Shown here: in pieces, positions 54,579 through 62,411 of the stretch
How positions within the stretch are numbered: position 1 is the stretch's first letter
Layout of the letters: each line of letters opens with the position of its first letter
Source: CAJCIY01 sp964245825
Lineage (GTDB): Bacteria; Actinomycetota; Actinomycetes; Mycobacteriales; CAJCIY01
Reading direction: 5' to 3'
Length of the DNA: 64,000 nucleotides
NCBI GenBank assembly: GCA_964245825.1
Contig: CAXTNT010000003.1
Location: 240,773-304,772, forward strand
Notes under the pieces: model-generated
What the model was told of the DNA's origin: nothing
The model's input: only the letters and a program-made list of their open reading frames with translations
Databases searched by the model: none
Program-made: the position numbers and the translations under genes

Positions 54579-55352
54579 ATGAGAGCAGCACGAACTTTTG
54601 TCCTGACGGGTGTCAGCCTTGCCGGGGTGGTGCTCACCGCGAGTGCCGCCGTCGCAGGTCCAGCACACCCGCAAACGCGCCCGGGCGTCGTGCTCGGGAG
54701 CGCCTCCGGCCCTGCTGCGCCGACTGTGATTGCGGCCAAGAAAAACCAGACAACCGTTGGCGGCGGGTATCTGAGCAGGCCTGGCGTAGCCCACGAGGCG
54801 CAGACCTATGTAACGACCCCAGCCGTGACCTGCGGGAGCGGCGGGGCGTACGACGGGCCCCGTGTGATCCTGGGCGCGTTCGGTTTCCAGGCAGACGGCA
54901 GCCTCGCGGCCTCGGCATCCGTTGTCTCGGCGTGTCAGGACGGCATGCCGTTGTACTTCGTCGATACCGAGTACTCCATCGACAATCAGTTCCACGCCGC
55001 GATCCAGGACGTTAGTGCTGGTGACCTCATTGAGATCGATCTCGAAGAGGACAGCAGTCAGACCTACATGGACGCGTATGACACCACTTCAGGCGCGGAC
55101 GCCCAGCTCACCGACAGTGCCTACCCGACCGAGGACACGCAGCTTCTCATCGGCAGCCTGAGCGATTCCCCATTTCTTCCAGTCGCGGACTTCGGCAGCA
55201 CGACGTTCTATGACCCGAGCTTCAACAGCGAGGGCATCACCAGCGCGCTCGCCACGAAGCTGACGCAGTACACAAGCGGGGTCGCGCAGATCAAGACGAA
55301 GAACTACAACAAGAAGAAGCAGAGGTTCAGCCTCGTCTGGGAGCACAGCTGA
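54579..55352 (+). CDS. Secreted eqolisin (G1 peptidase)-fold protein
   Basis: A 257-residue protein with a Sec signal (ARTFVLTGVSLAGVVLTASA). The mature part resembles family G1: TYVTTPAVTC, the long beta-sandwich strands, VSAGDLIEIDLEE, and LPVADFGSTTFYDPSF near the end. G1 enzymes use a glutamine and a glutamate, the latter in a (A/S)EWIxE motif. Here the corresponding place reads DTQLLIGSL, so the catalytic glutamate seems absent. AGAAGGA precedes the ATG. The lysine-rich NYNKKKQRFSLVWEHS tail is odd. It may be a non-catalytic binding protein. Confidence 0.7.
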   Translation: MRAARTFVLTGVSLAGVVLTASAAVAGPAHPQTRPGVVLGSASGPAAPTVIAAKKNQTTVGGGYLSRPGVAHEAQTYVTTPAVTCGSGGAYDGPRVILGAFGFQADGSLAASASVVSACQDGMPLYFVDTEYSIDNQFHAAIQDVSAGDLIEIDLEEDSSQTYMDAYDTTSGADAQLTDSAYPTEDTQLLIGSLSDSPFLPVADFGSTTFYDPSFNSEGITSALATKLTQYTSGVAQIKTKNYNKKKQRFSLVWEHS

Positions 55353-55505
55353 CCCGCGTAGCCGTTCCCGCCGGGCAGCGGACCGTCCACGCGATCGGTC
55401 AACCGCCCGTCATCGGTGATCCGCTTCCGAGGTAATGTCTCGCACGATCACGGCGGGTCGGCACGCCGATGTGCGGCCTTGGAACGTTGGCTGCCTCCCT
55501 CTCCG

Positions 55506-55870
55506 TCATGACGGCAACAGACCAGATCCTTCGGCGGCCGCCGCGCGCTGCAACCCTTCGTCGTACGCCGCCACTATGCTGCAGTCGCTGTCCGCATCTC
55601 GCGCTGAAATCGCTGCCGACAACGGGATGGTGTCGTAGGCGCGCAAGCCATGACACGCACACAGTCCAGCGGCACGGTCGAGGACATCTCGCCCGTCGCG
55701 ACAGCCACGAAGCGAGGTACCTCCGAGTCCGTGCCGTGATAGTCGGCCTCGAATTCTTGAGTGAGCACGTGCGCCGCGCTTGCTTCCAGCTGGCCGATCC
55801 GATGCTTGCGCCAGATGGCGGCCGGTACCTCGACCCGGGCGAGCTGCGCGATGAACAGGTCGCCGCATGG
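55506..55870 (-). pseudogene. PIN domain (VapC-like) toxin remnant
   Basis: Read leftwards the sequence gives LFIAQLARVEVPAAIWRKHR, then EFEADYHGTDSEVPRFVAVA. After a one-base frameshift near 55,690 it gives DVLDRAAGLCACHGLRAYD and DADSDCSIVAAYDEGLQRAA. These are consecutive middle and C-terminal parts of a PIN-domain ribonuclease toxin. The N-terminal 30-40 residues with the first catalytic aspartate are missing, so the gene is inactive. Confidence 0.75.
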
Positions 55871-55897
55871 AGCACAACCGTCACGTCACTCCGGGTC

Positions 55898-55914
55898 GCC
55901 GAACCTCGTTCGGC
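55898..55914. repeat. Inverted repeat, 7-base arms
   Basis: GCCGAAC and GTTCGGC arms with a 3-base loop form a perfect hairpin or operator. There is no T-tract, so a classical terminator is unlikely. Confidence 0.6.
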
Positions 55915-56053
55915 GTGCGGCGGGTCCGGCGAGCGTGTTTAGCCTGGATCCGTGGAGCCGGTAGGTGTCTGATCGCCCTGGTGAACGCGAAGTGCCTGCC
56001 GTGCCGGGATAATCGGGAGTGTCTAGGCTGGCAGGGTGCGGCAGAGGAGCGAT

Positions 56054-56071
56054 GCGGGACGTTAGTCCCGC
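56054..56071. promoter_or_regulatory. DosR-box-like palindrome
   Basis: GCGGGAC and GTCCCGC are perfect 7-base arms around GTTA. The core GGGAC-GTTA-GTCCC differs at one base from the mycobacterial DosR/DevR centre GGGACTWWAGTCCC. It lies about 410 bases before the GAF-GGDEF gene. Binding is inferred. Confidence 0.4.
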
Positions 56072-56130
56072 CTGCGGTCTCCGGACGGGGGGTAGGACCG
56101 GGTCACCGTTGTACTGCGACGGCGCTCACC

Positions 56131-56152
56131 GCGGGGGCTTGTGGGCGCCCCC
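56131..56152. terminator. GC-rich hairpin (possible terminator or leader structure)
   Basis: GGGGGC and GCCCCC arms enclose 8 bases, extended on both sides by further pairing with one bulge. A second hairpin, GGTCT/AGACC, follows immediately. The stems lack a T-run, so either a Rho-assisted terminator or a leader structure is possible. Confidence 0.35.
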
Positions 56153-56256
56153 GGTGGTCTGAGAAGGAGACCGCCGGGGGCTCACCACGTTCGGGTCCAG
56201 TCGCCACTTTGCCGATCGGATTGACAGGGCCGCCGGGCCGCGGCACAGGCCCGTAC

Positions 56257-56277
56257 CGCGTCGACGGAGCCGACGCG
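56257..56277. repeat. Inverted repeat, 7-base arms
   Basis: CGCGTCG and CGACGCG pair perfectly around a 7-base loop in the leader of the GAF-GGDEF gene. Confidence 0.6.
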
Positions 56278-56483
56278 TTGCCACTCTCCCGCGAGCTGTG
56301 CGCCATCGCGTCGCCTGCGGCCGCCTGGGCTCGCGCGGTCGGCGTCGGCGGGTCGTAGGCGGTGCCCGGGACAGGTTCCGCTTCTCCGCGGTTCCGGCTC
56401 GCGTCCCGGCTAGGCGTGCTATACCGGTTACAGCAGCTCCGGCTGCCCCGTCCAGACGCCGCGGGCCTGGCTACAGAGGCTGG

Positions 56484-57578
56484 ATGGCGGTCATGGTTGA
56501 GGAGCAGACGCTGTCGGCGGTGCTTACCGACTTCGCGCGAACGATGATCACCGACTTCCCGATCCAGGGGATCCTCGATCATCTGGTGGGCCGGATTGTG
56601 GAGATCCTGCCGGTGTCGGCCGCAGGTGTGACGTTGATCTCGCCGGGGGCAGCGCCGCGCTACATCGCCGCCTCGGACGAGTCCGCCATGCGGTACGAGC
56701 GACTGCAGACCTCGATGGCGCAGGGCCCGTGCCTGCTCGCCTATGACAGTGGAAACGTGGTGGCGGTCTCGGACCTGCGCCTCGAACGTCGTTTCCCGCA
56801 GTTCGTACCCGCCGCGTTGGCGGCCGGGTTGGCGGCGGTGTTCACCTTCCCCTTGCGGCACGGGGATGGCCGGCTCGGCGCGTTGGACCTGTACCGGGAT
56901 GAGCCCGGACCCCTCGCGCGGCATGACCTGGACGCGGCGCAGACGCTCGCGGATGTGACGTCCGCCTACCTGCTCAACGCCGAGGCGCGGGAGGAGGCCC
57001 GCAGCACGTCTGACCGGTTCCAGCACAGTGCGATGCACGACCCGCTGACCGGGTTGCCGAACCGGTTGCTGCTGAGGGAACGCCTCGCGCACGCGGCCGC
57101 GCTCGCGAAACGTTCCGGCGCGACCGCCGGCATCCTGTTCGCGGACCTCGACGGCTTCAAGGCCGTCAACGACACCTACGGGCATCACATCGGGGACGCC
57201 CTTTTGATAGCCGTCGCGCGGCGGCTATCGGGGAGGGTACGTCCCGGGGACACGCTCGTCCGACTGGCGGGCGACGAGTTTGTGGTGTTCTGCGAAAACC
57301 TGCGGGGAGAAGCGGACATCGAGGTCCTCGCGGCGCGCCTGTCCGCCGCGTTCGACGACCCGTTCGATGTCGGGGATCTCGAGCTGGCGTTGACAGCGAG
57401 CGTCGGGATGGCGTTCGCTGGTCCCGGCGTGGAGATCGACGCCGAGTTGATCGCTGCGGCAGACGCCGCGATGTACCGGGCCAAGCACGCTGACCACAGC
57501 GAGCGGGGGGACCGCAGGGTCCTCGACCTCCGCCACGACATCCGAGCCACGACGCCGCCGCCTCCGCGCACACCCTGA
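56484..57578 (+). CDS. GAF-GGDEF diguanylate cyclase
   Basis: A 364-residue cytosolic signalling protein. A GAF sensor domain occupies about residues 15-170 (GPCLLAYDSGNVVAVSDL, FTFPLRHGDGRLGALDLY). A GGDEF domain follows (DPLTGLPNR, LFADLDGFKAVNDTYGH, active site AGDEF). The inhibitory I-site RxxD is present as RPGD five residues before AGDEF. It should make cyclic-di-GMP with product inhibition. The first residue of the motif is alanine, a variant seen in active enzymes. No transmembrane segment. The start at 56484 is the first that suits the GAF domain. Confidence 0.9.
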   Translation: MAVMVEEQTLSAVLTDFARTMITDFPIQGILDHLVGRIVEILPVSAAGVTLISPGAAPRYIAASDESAMRYERLQTSMAQGPCLLAYDSGNVVAVSDLRLERRFPQFVPAALAAGLAAVFTFPLRHGDGRLGALDLYRDEPGPLARHDLDAAQTLADVTSAYLLNAEAREEARSTSDRFQHSAMHDPLTGLPNRLLLRERLAHAAALAKRSGATAGILFADLDGFKAVNDTYGHHIGDALLIAVARRLSGRVRPGDTLVRLAGDEFVVFCENLRGEADIEVLAARLSAAFDDPFDVGDLELALTASVGMAFAGPGVEIDAELIAAADAAMYRAKHADHSERGDRRVLDLRHDIRATTPPPPRTP

Positions 57579-57705
57579 CGGCGACGGCACCCCCATCCAA
57601 CCCAGCGGCCGCTCAGCTTGCTCGCGGTCGGATCCGGCGTAGGGTTTCGGGCAGTCGGTCCGGAGCCTCGCCGTTTGCTCGCGACACGGCCGCTGGCCGG
57701 TCGCC

Positions 57706-57945
57706 ATGAGGAAGCTGGGGCCCGTCATGGAATACACCTTGGAGGCCGCCCGCGAGGCGGCCACCAACCTCGCCGCAGCGCAAGCCGCCGCCACCGCAGG
57801 CACCGTTGACGGCGCCATCGACCTGGCCCTAGCGCAGGATCGGCGTAACGAGATCGTGCGGGCGTTCCACGTATTGCTGCACAACGTGATCGACCTGACT
57901 GACAGACCCGCAGCAGTCACCGAGCCGGCGTGGCGTACCCCATAA
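57706..57945 (+). CDS. Small alanine-rich helical protein
   Basis: A 79-residue hypothetical protein, mostly helical (EAAREAATNLAAAQAAATA, then IVRAFHVLLHNVIDL), without signal peptide. An internal start at 57727 (MEYTLEAARE) is possible. I do not recognise a family. It stands alone 127 bases after the diguanylate cyclase. Confidence 0.5.
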   Translation: MRKLGPVMEYTLEAAREAATNLAAAQAAATAGTVDGAIDLALAQDRRNEIVRAFHVLLHNVIDLTDRPAAVTEPAWRTP

Positions 57946-58177
57946 GCCAACGTCGCACGGTCGAACTGACGCGCTCCGGCCACAGCGGGTGGACCGGTCC
58001 ATCCATCAGCCGCGCACGGGACGCAGTGAGACGGTGATCTGCTCGCCCAGCTTCGCCTCGCCGAGTCGGTAGAACACGCATGCGCACCGTCTTTCCGGTC
58101 CCCACCTGACACCTCAAACCGGGATGCCTTTTCCGCGTCGCTCACCACAACGGTCATCAGCGCAGGCGCCATGCGCG

Positions 58178-58437
58178 AACGCCCACGCCGAACGGTGGAT
58201 CGGAACGGTGCGCCGCGAAGCGCTCGACCGCATTCTCCTCATCAACTAACGGCACATGCGGGCCGTCCTCAACCAGTATGTCGAGCAGTACAACACCCAC
58301 CGGCCGCACCAATCACGCGACCAGACGCCGCCGCAGGCCCTACCCGCGCTGAAACCGCTCCAGACGAGCCGCCCGACCGCGTCGAGCGGAAGGAGGTGCT
58401 CGGCGGCCTCATCCACGAATACCACCACGCCGCCTGA
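58178..58437 (+). pseudogene. Transposase (rve core) C-terminal remnant
   Basis: The sequence reads NAHAERWIGTVRREALDRIL, then an in-frame TAA at 58247 where an ordinary codon is expected, then YVEQYNTHRPHQSRDQTPP. A frameshift follows, and another frame gives EVLGGLIHEYHHAA to the stop at 58437. This is the C-terminal third of an IS3/IS481-type integrase-core transposase, inactivated at least twice. Confidence 0.8.
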
Positions 58438-58480
58438 CCACGCTCACGCTGCAATCAGAGTTAGTGAGATCGCGGCTTGG

Positions 58481-60973
58481 TCAGCCGATGATGCTCACAT
58501 CGTCGAGGACGAAGGAGGTCTGGAGGCTCGAGTCCTCCTTGCCGCTGAAGGACAGCGTGTAGGTGGATCCGCCGGTGAGGCCGCTGACGTTGTAGCTGTG
58601 CACGACGTACCCGGACGCCTTGTTCAGGTTGGAGAAGGTGCCGAGCGTCGTCGACCCGAGCTTCGCGGTGAAAATGTCGTAGGCCGTCGAGGTGGTGGTC
58701 TCGGCGGTGTCGATGTGCAGGTAGAACTGTACGGTCGCGGTCGTGCACCCCGCCGGGATCGTGATCGACTGGGTCCCGGTGTCGGTGTGGGTCTGGCCGT
58801 AGCCGTCGAACCACGCGTCGTAGCTCCCCGAGTGCGCGGGCTCCGAGGTGGAGTTGTTGAGCACGCCCGAGGAGAGGGTCCACGGCGACGAGCCCGACTC
58901 GAACCCACCGTTGGTGACGAGCTGCGCCGTGCAGCTCCCGCCGCCCGTCGAGGTCAGGGTGAGCGTCACCGACACCGTGTGTGTCGCCGACGCTCCCGTG
59001 CCGGTGACGTTCAGGGTGTAGCTGCCGGTGGTCGCCGTCGAACTGGCGGTGAGCGTGAGCGTCGAGCTGGCGCCGGCCGTCACGCTGGTCGGGCTGAAGC
59101 TCGCCGTTACGCCGGCGGGCAGGCCACTCGCGGACAGCGCGACGGACTGCGCGCTGCCGCTGGTGACTGCGGTCGAGATCGTGCTGGTCCCGGACGAACC
59201 CTGGGCGACGGACACCGATGTCGGGCTGGCCGAGATCGAGAAATCATTCGTCGCGGTGGTCCCGCCGATCAGATCCCGGGCGATGTTGTTGGCGTCTGGC
59301 GAACCGATGCCGGTGGCGAGGTCATATCCCGCCGTTGCCGGCCAGTTCGTCGCGGTGCTCGTGTGGCCGGTAGTGATGTCGTGGAACGGCGGGTACGTCT
59401 GCGCGCTACCGGCCAGGGAGTAGAGCTTCGGATTGGCGAAGCCGAGTTTCGCCTTCCCAGCCGCGACGGCGTCTTGGTCGTAGGCCGCGGCAAAGCCGGC
59501 CCACAGCGGGGCGGCAGCGCTGGTCCCGCCGACGACTGTCCACGATCCCTGGGAGTAGATCGAGTAACCGGTCGCGGGGTCGGCGTCGGCCGAGATGTCG
59601 GGCACGCAGCGCTTGCTGGCGCAGCTCGACGGCACGTTGTCGCCGGTCTGCCAGCTCGGCTTGGCGAAGATCGTGCTCACGCCCCCGCCGCCGCCTTCGG
59701 TCGCGTTCGTGTCCCATGGCACTTCGCTGGTGTAGGTGCCGCCCGACGCGACCGTGAGCCGCGTCCCACCAGCGCCGGTGACGTAGGGGTCGTCGGCCGG
59801 GTTGTCGACACCGAGCGTCCCTTGCGTGCCGCAGTCGTAGGCGGCGCTGTCACCGCTCGCCGCGAACAGCGACTGCCCCTGCGAGGCCATCTGCTGGAAG
59901 ATCTGGTCCTCGCTGTTGATCGTGCTCGTGCTCGAGTTCGCCTCGCACTCGCCCCAGCTGGTCGAGTTCGACGCCGTCGTGTTCGACGTCGCGATCGAGT
60001 TGTATCCGTCGATCACGCCCTGGTCGGAGTTCGGCGCCTCGAAGACCTTGACGTTCGCCTTCGGCGCGAGCGCCTGCACGACCTCGATGTCGAGCTCGAC
60101 CTCTACCTCGGCGTTACCCAGTGTGGTGGTGCCGCCGTCCACGCTCGTGACGGTCGGTGTCGGGCTGCCCAACGAGTATTGGTTGTCGTACGTGGTGACG
60201 TTGGTCTGCTTGTATGCGGCAAGCTCGAACAAGCCGACCGTCTGGCCGGAGCCGGTATAGCCGGCCGTCGCGAGCGGGTTCACGTCGTACGCGGTCTTAA
60301 GCTCGCTCGGTGTGTAGCCACCGGCGGGGCCGCTGCCGACCTTAGGCGTGTGGTGGAGGTAGTGATTGTCGAGGCCGACCACGCCGAGCACCTTGGCCGC
60401 GACCGACGACGGCAGCGAGACTTCGCGGTCGTTGCTCGAGTAGTCGCGGTTCAGCACCTCGTCGTGGTAGCGACCGATCGTGGTATCGAACGCCTTCTCG
60501 ACCTGGGCGACCGTACCCGTCGCATCGATAACCGTGCGGTTGGAACTGATGCTGCTGACAGACAATCCCTGCAAGCGCAAGTAGCCCGCCACCGTGTCGA
60601 CGCTGGCCGGGGTGGGCGCGTAGCGGGTGTCGAACTGCGCGCTCGTGAGGTAGCGACCGTACTGCGGCGACCGCGGGTCCGAGACGTGCACCAGGAAGGA
60701 CCTCAGGGCGCTCTCATCCCGAAGCGGCAGGGTCACCGCGACGCTCATCCGGCTCGCGGCCGGCGCGTCGCCGGTGCGGGTGCTGCCGGCGTGGCTCGGC
60801 GCCGCGGTGCCTATCACCGGTTGGGACGCGGCGCGCGCGGCGGGCGCGGCGCCGGCGACGACCGCGGTTGCGAGCGGGAGCGCGATGGCGGCCGCGGACA
60901 GGACAGCCACCCGCCGCACGAGAACCGGCCAACTCGTCGCGCGTTCGCTGGGGACCTGGCTCTTTCGCGTCAC
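58481..60973 (-). CDS. Secreted S53 family peptidase (sedolisin/kumamolisin type)
   Basis: An 830-residue exported serine-carboxyl peptidase. A Sec signal occupies about residues 15-50 and a pro-kumamolisin propeptide about 70-215 (DPRSPQYGRYLT). The catalytic domain runs to about 570, with the Glu-Asp pair in VEVELDIEVV, the oxyanion aspartate in FAASGDSAAYD and the nucleophile in GGTSAAAPLWAG. An Ig-like repeat (about 585-675) and a C-terminal jelly-roll module (VTNGGFESGSSPW, about 690-830) follow. These enzymes work in acid. The gene lies between two transposase remnants. Candidate promoter at 61016-61044. Confidence 0.93.
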   Translation of the reverse strand: MTRKSQVPSERATSWPVLVRRVAVLSAAAIALPLATAVVAGAAPAARAASQPVIGTAAPSHAGSTRTGDAPAASRMSVAVTLPLRDESALRSFLVHVSDPRSPQYGRYLTSAQFDTRYAPTPASVDTVAGYLRLQGLSVSSISSNRTVIDATGTVAQVEKAFDTTIGRYHDEVLNRDYSSNDREVSLPSSVAAKVLGVVGLDNHYLHHTPKVGSGPAGGYTPSELKTAYDVNPLATAGYTGSGQTVGLFELAAYKQTNVTTYDNQYSLGSPTPTVTSVDGGTTTLGNAEVEVELDIEVVQALAPKANVKVFEAPNSDQGVIDGYNSIATSNTTASNSTSWGECEANSSTSTINSEDQIFQQMASQGQSLFAASGDSAAYDCGTQGTLGVDNPADDPYVTGAGGTRLTVASGGTYTSEVPWDTNATEGGGGGVSTIFAKPSWQTGDNVPSSCASKRCVPDISADADPATGYSIYSQGSWTVVGGTSAAAPLWAGFAAAYDQDAVAAGKAKLGFANPKLYSLAGSAQTYPPFHDITTGHTSTATNWPATAGYDLATGIGSPDANNIARDLIGGTTATNDFSISASPTSVSVAQGSSGTSTISTAVTSGSAQSVALSASGLPAGVTASFSPTSVTAGASSTLTLTASSTATTGSYTLNVTGTGASATHTVSVTLTLTSTGGGSCTAQLVTNGGFESGSSPWTLSSGVLNNSTSEPAHSGSYDAWFDGYGQTHTDTGTQSITIPAGCTTATVQFYLHIDTAETTTSTAYDIFTAKLGSTTLGTFSNLNKASGYVVHSYNVSGLTGGSTYTLSFSGKEDSSLQTSFVLDDVSIIG

Positions 60974-61015
60974 AGAGAACCCGCCGCTTCTACTAATCCG
61001 TATGGGCTAAGAGGG

Positions 61016-61044
61016 AAGGTAGTGACGCGCTCCATTTGGGTCAA
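61016..61044 (-). promoter_or_regulatory. Candidate promoter of the S53 peptidase gene
   Basis: On the minus strand TTGACC (-35) and TACCTT (-10) are spaced by 17 bases, about 43 bases before the GTG start. The -35 is near consensus for the main sigma factor. Confidence 0.45.
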
Positions 61045-61179
61045 GGGCCGGCTGGCTCGCGGGGTCGACCCTGAAACGCCCGCGGCTCACACGCGAAATG
61101 GCCGCTCCTGCTGATGCCAATACTGTCTTGTATGCAGAGTCGTCTCATGCGGGGCCCAGGCGCGGTGTTCCTCTTGTCC

Positions 61180-61323
61180 GACCTCCTCGAGGGCACCCAC
61201 ACCTACGTCCTGGCCGTCATCGAGCACGCGACCCGCCGGATCCGGATCCTCGGGGTCACCGCCCACCCGAACCAGGCTTGGGTCACGCAGATGGCGTGGA
61301 ACCTGCTGATGGACCTCGGTGAG
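61180..61323 (+). pseudogene. Transposase (rve core) N-terminal-side remnant
   Basis: The frame gives THTYVLAVIEHATRRIRILG, then PNQAWVTQMAWNLLMDLGE. This is the start of an integrase-core domain of the same IS type as the fragment at 58178. Both the region before and the catalytic region after are missing. It belongs to a degraded insertion element on the other side of the S53 gene. Confidence 0.75.
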
Positions 61324-61351
61324 CACAGACGGAATGGAATCGTGGAAGGAC

Positions 61352-61627
61352 GTGACCACTGCAGATCAGGCCGAGCTGTTCGCCGACAGGCAGCTCTTCA
61401 CGCCTGAACAGGCGGCCCGGGCTCTGTAGGTCGGGCGGACAACGCTCTACTCGCTGCTGAAGGAGGAGCGGCTGCACGCGGTGCATGTCGGGCGAAGTTG
61501 TCGGCTCACCCGAGCGGAGCTGATTCGGTACGTGGCACGCCTTGATCAAGAGTGCGCCGCGCCGGTCGGTGCCGAATTCATCGAGGTGCAGTTCGGTCAG
61601 ACGCCGGAGCCCGACGATGCTGCGTGA
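61352..61627 (+). pseudogene. Excisionase/HTH DNA-binding gene with in-frame TAG
   Basis: From GTG the frame reads LFTPEQAARAL, then TAG at codon 26, then VGRTTLYSLLKEERLHAVHV and SCRLTRAELIRYVARL. This is the small helix-turn-helix fold of Xis/MerR-like excisionases, with the stop at the turn where Gly is expected. The remainder is intact to the natural stop at 61627. Either a recent nonsense mutation or a base-call error. It is a typical companion of mobile elements and precedes the toxin-antitoxin pair. Confidence 0.75.
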
Positions 61628-61641
61628 CCGGCGCACTGCGG

Positions 61642-61670
61642 TTGAGTCGGGATATCGGTCGCGCTATCGT
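61642..61670 (+). promoter_or_regulatory. Candidate leaderless promoter of the antitoxin gene
   Basis: TTGAGT (-35) and TATCGT (-10) are spaced by 17 bases, and the -10 ends 6 bases before the ATG. Transcription would begin at or next to the start codon, as is common in actinobacteria; no ribosome-binding site is present. Confidence 0.55.
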
Positions 61671-61676
61671 TCGCCC

Positions 61677-61886
61677 ATGGCGACCTTCCTGCTCCGGCTC
61701 GATGACAGTGAACTTCAGGCGTTGCGTGAGGCCGCTAAAGCCCAGGGGCGCAGCATGAACGACCTGGCCCGCGAGGGCCTGCGGGCGCTCACGTCGGGTG
61801 CGGCGCGAGACGAGAAGGTGCGCGCATTGACGCGTCGGGTCATGTCCGAGCAGGCCGGGCTGCTCAAGCGACTCGGCGAAGCGTGA
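61677..61886 (+). CDS. Ribbon-helix-helix antitoxin
   Basis: A 69-residue protein. Residues 1-35 (TFLLRLDDSELQALREAAKA, then MNDLAREGLRAL) form a ribbon-helix-helix DNA-binding module. The charged C-terminal helix would bind the toxin. The stop overlaps the GTG of the Doc toxin by GTGA, the classic toxin-antitoxin layout. It probably represses its own promoter. Confidence 0.85.
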   Translation: MATFLLRLDDSELQALREAAKAQGRSMNDLAREGLRALTSGAARDEKVRALTRRVMSEQAGLLKRLGEA

Positions 61887-62320
61887 CCGAGCTGCTCACC
61901 TTCGAAGACGCCCTCGCCGTACTCGACGAGATGCATCTCGTCCTCGCCGACCCGGGACTGCACGCCTCGGCAGTCGGGCGGCCGGCATCGACGGTGTTCG
62001 GCGAGGACGCCTACCCCGATCTGATCACCAAGGTCGCCGCGCTGCTGGAGAGCGTCGTGCGCAATCACGCGCTCGTCGACGGCAACAAGCGGGCCGGGTG
62101 GGCGTTGGCGATGGTCAGCCTGTGGCTCAACGACTACGAGCTCGACTGCGACGAGGACGAGGCGTTCAAGATGGTCATGTCGGTGGCCGACGACAGCAGC
62201 CGGCTGACCGAGATCACACAGTGGTTGGCCGATCGAGTCCAACGGCCCAGCATGGAGGTCAGGAATGAGCACGAAGGGGTCAGCCGGCGGCGCGCTCACC
62301 GAGACCGCCCCCGACTCTGA
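61883..62320 (+). CDS. doc: Doc/Fic-fold toxin
   Basis: A 145-residue death-on-curing family protein. The Fic motif HALVDGNKRAGWALAMVSL has the catalytic histidine, aspartate and arginine in the Doc version. Phage P1 Doc phosphorylates elongation factor Tu, so translation arrest is the expected effect. The last 20 residues (HEGVSRRRAHRDRPRL) look unstructured and overlap the next small gene in another frame. Paired with a ribbon-helix-helix antitoxin rather than Phd. Confidence 0.9.
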   Translation: MTELLTFEDALAVLDEMHLVLADPGLHASAVGRPASTVFGEDAYPDLITKVAALLESVVRNHALVDGNKRAGWALAMVSLWLNDYELDCDEDEAFKMVMSVADDSSRLTEITQWLADRVQRPSMEVRNEHEGVSRRRAHRDRPRL

Positions 62321-62411
62321 CGGAACCTTCTCCATCGCCCTCGACGGCGTGGCGGTCGCGTCCATCACGCTGATTCCCGGAGACCCGTTGATCTACGTGT
62401 ACCCGACGTGA
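62265..62411 (+). CDS. Small overlapping protein (48 residues)
   Basis: An ATG preceded by GGAGGTCAGGA opens a 48-codon frame inside the last part of the Doc gene. It gives GTFSIALDGVAVASITLIPGD and ends LIYVYPT. The stop overlaps the GTG of the next gene by GTGA. Strong ribosome-binding site and double overlap argue that it is a real gene. Predicted beta-strand-rich; family not recognised. Confidence 0.55.
   Translation: MSTKGSAGGALTETAPDSDGTFSIALDGVAVASITLIPGDPLIYVYPT

Larger units (their letters stand above)
55871..56483. other. Long spacer/leader with several hairpins before GAF-GGDEF gene
   Basis: About 610 bases with no convincing protein. It carries four or more inverted repeats (listed separately) and the transcription start of the diguanylate cyclase is probably inside it. 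No standard riboswitch consensus was recognised. Confidence 0.5.

Noticed and set aside
42204..55911. Shared 13-base string CCGAACCTCGTTC near the IclR site and at 55899
   Set aside because: Many 13-base matches are expected by chance in 64 kb of high-GC DNA, so it does not show a shared regulator.
58256..61114. Plus-strand open frame of 952 codons opposite the S53 gene
   Set aside because: Only its first part is a transposase remnant. The rest is antisense to a well-defined protease and has low-complexity composition.
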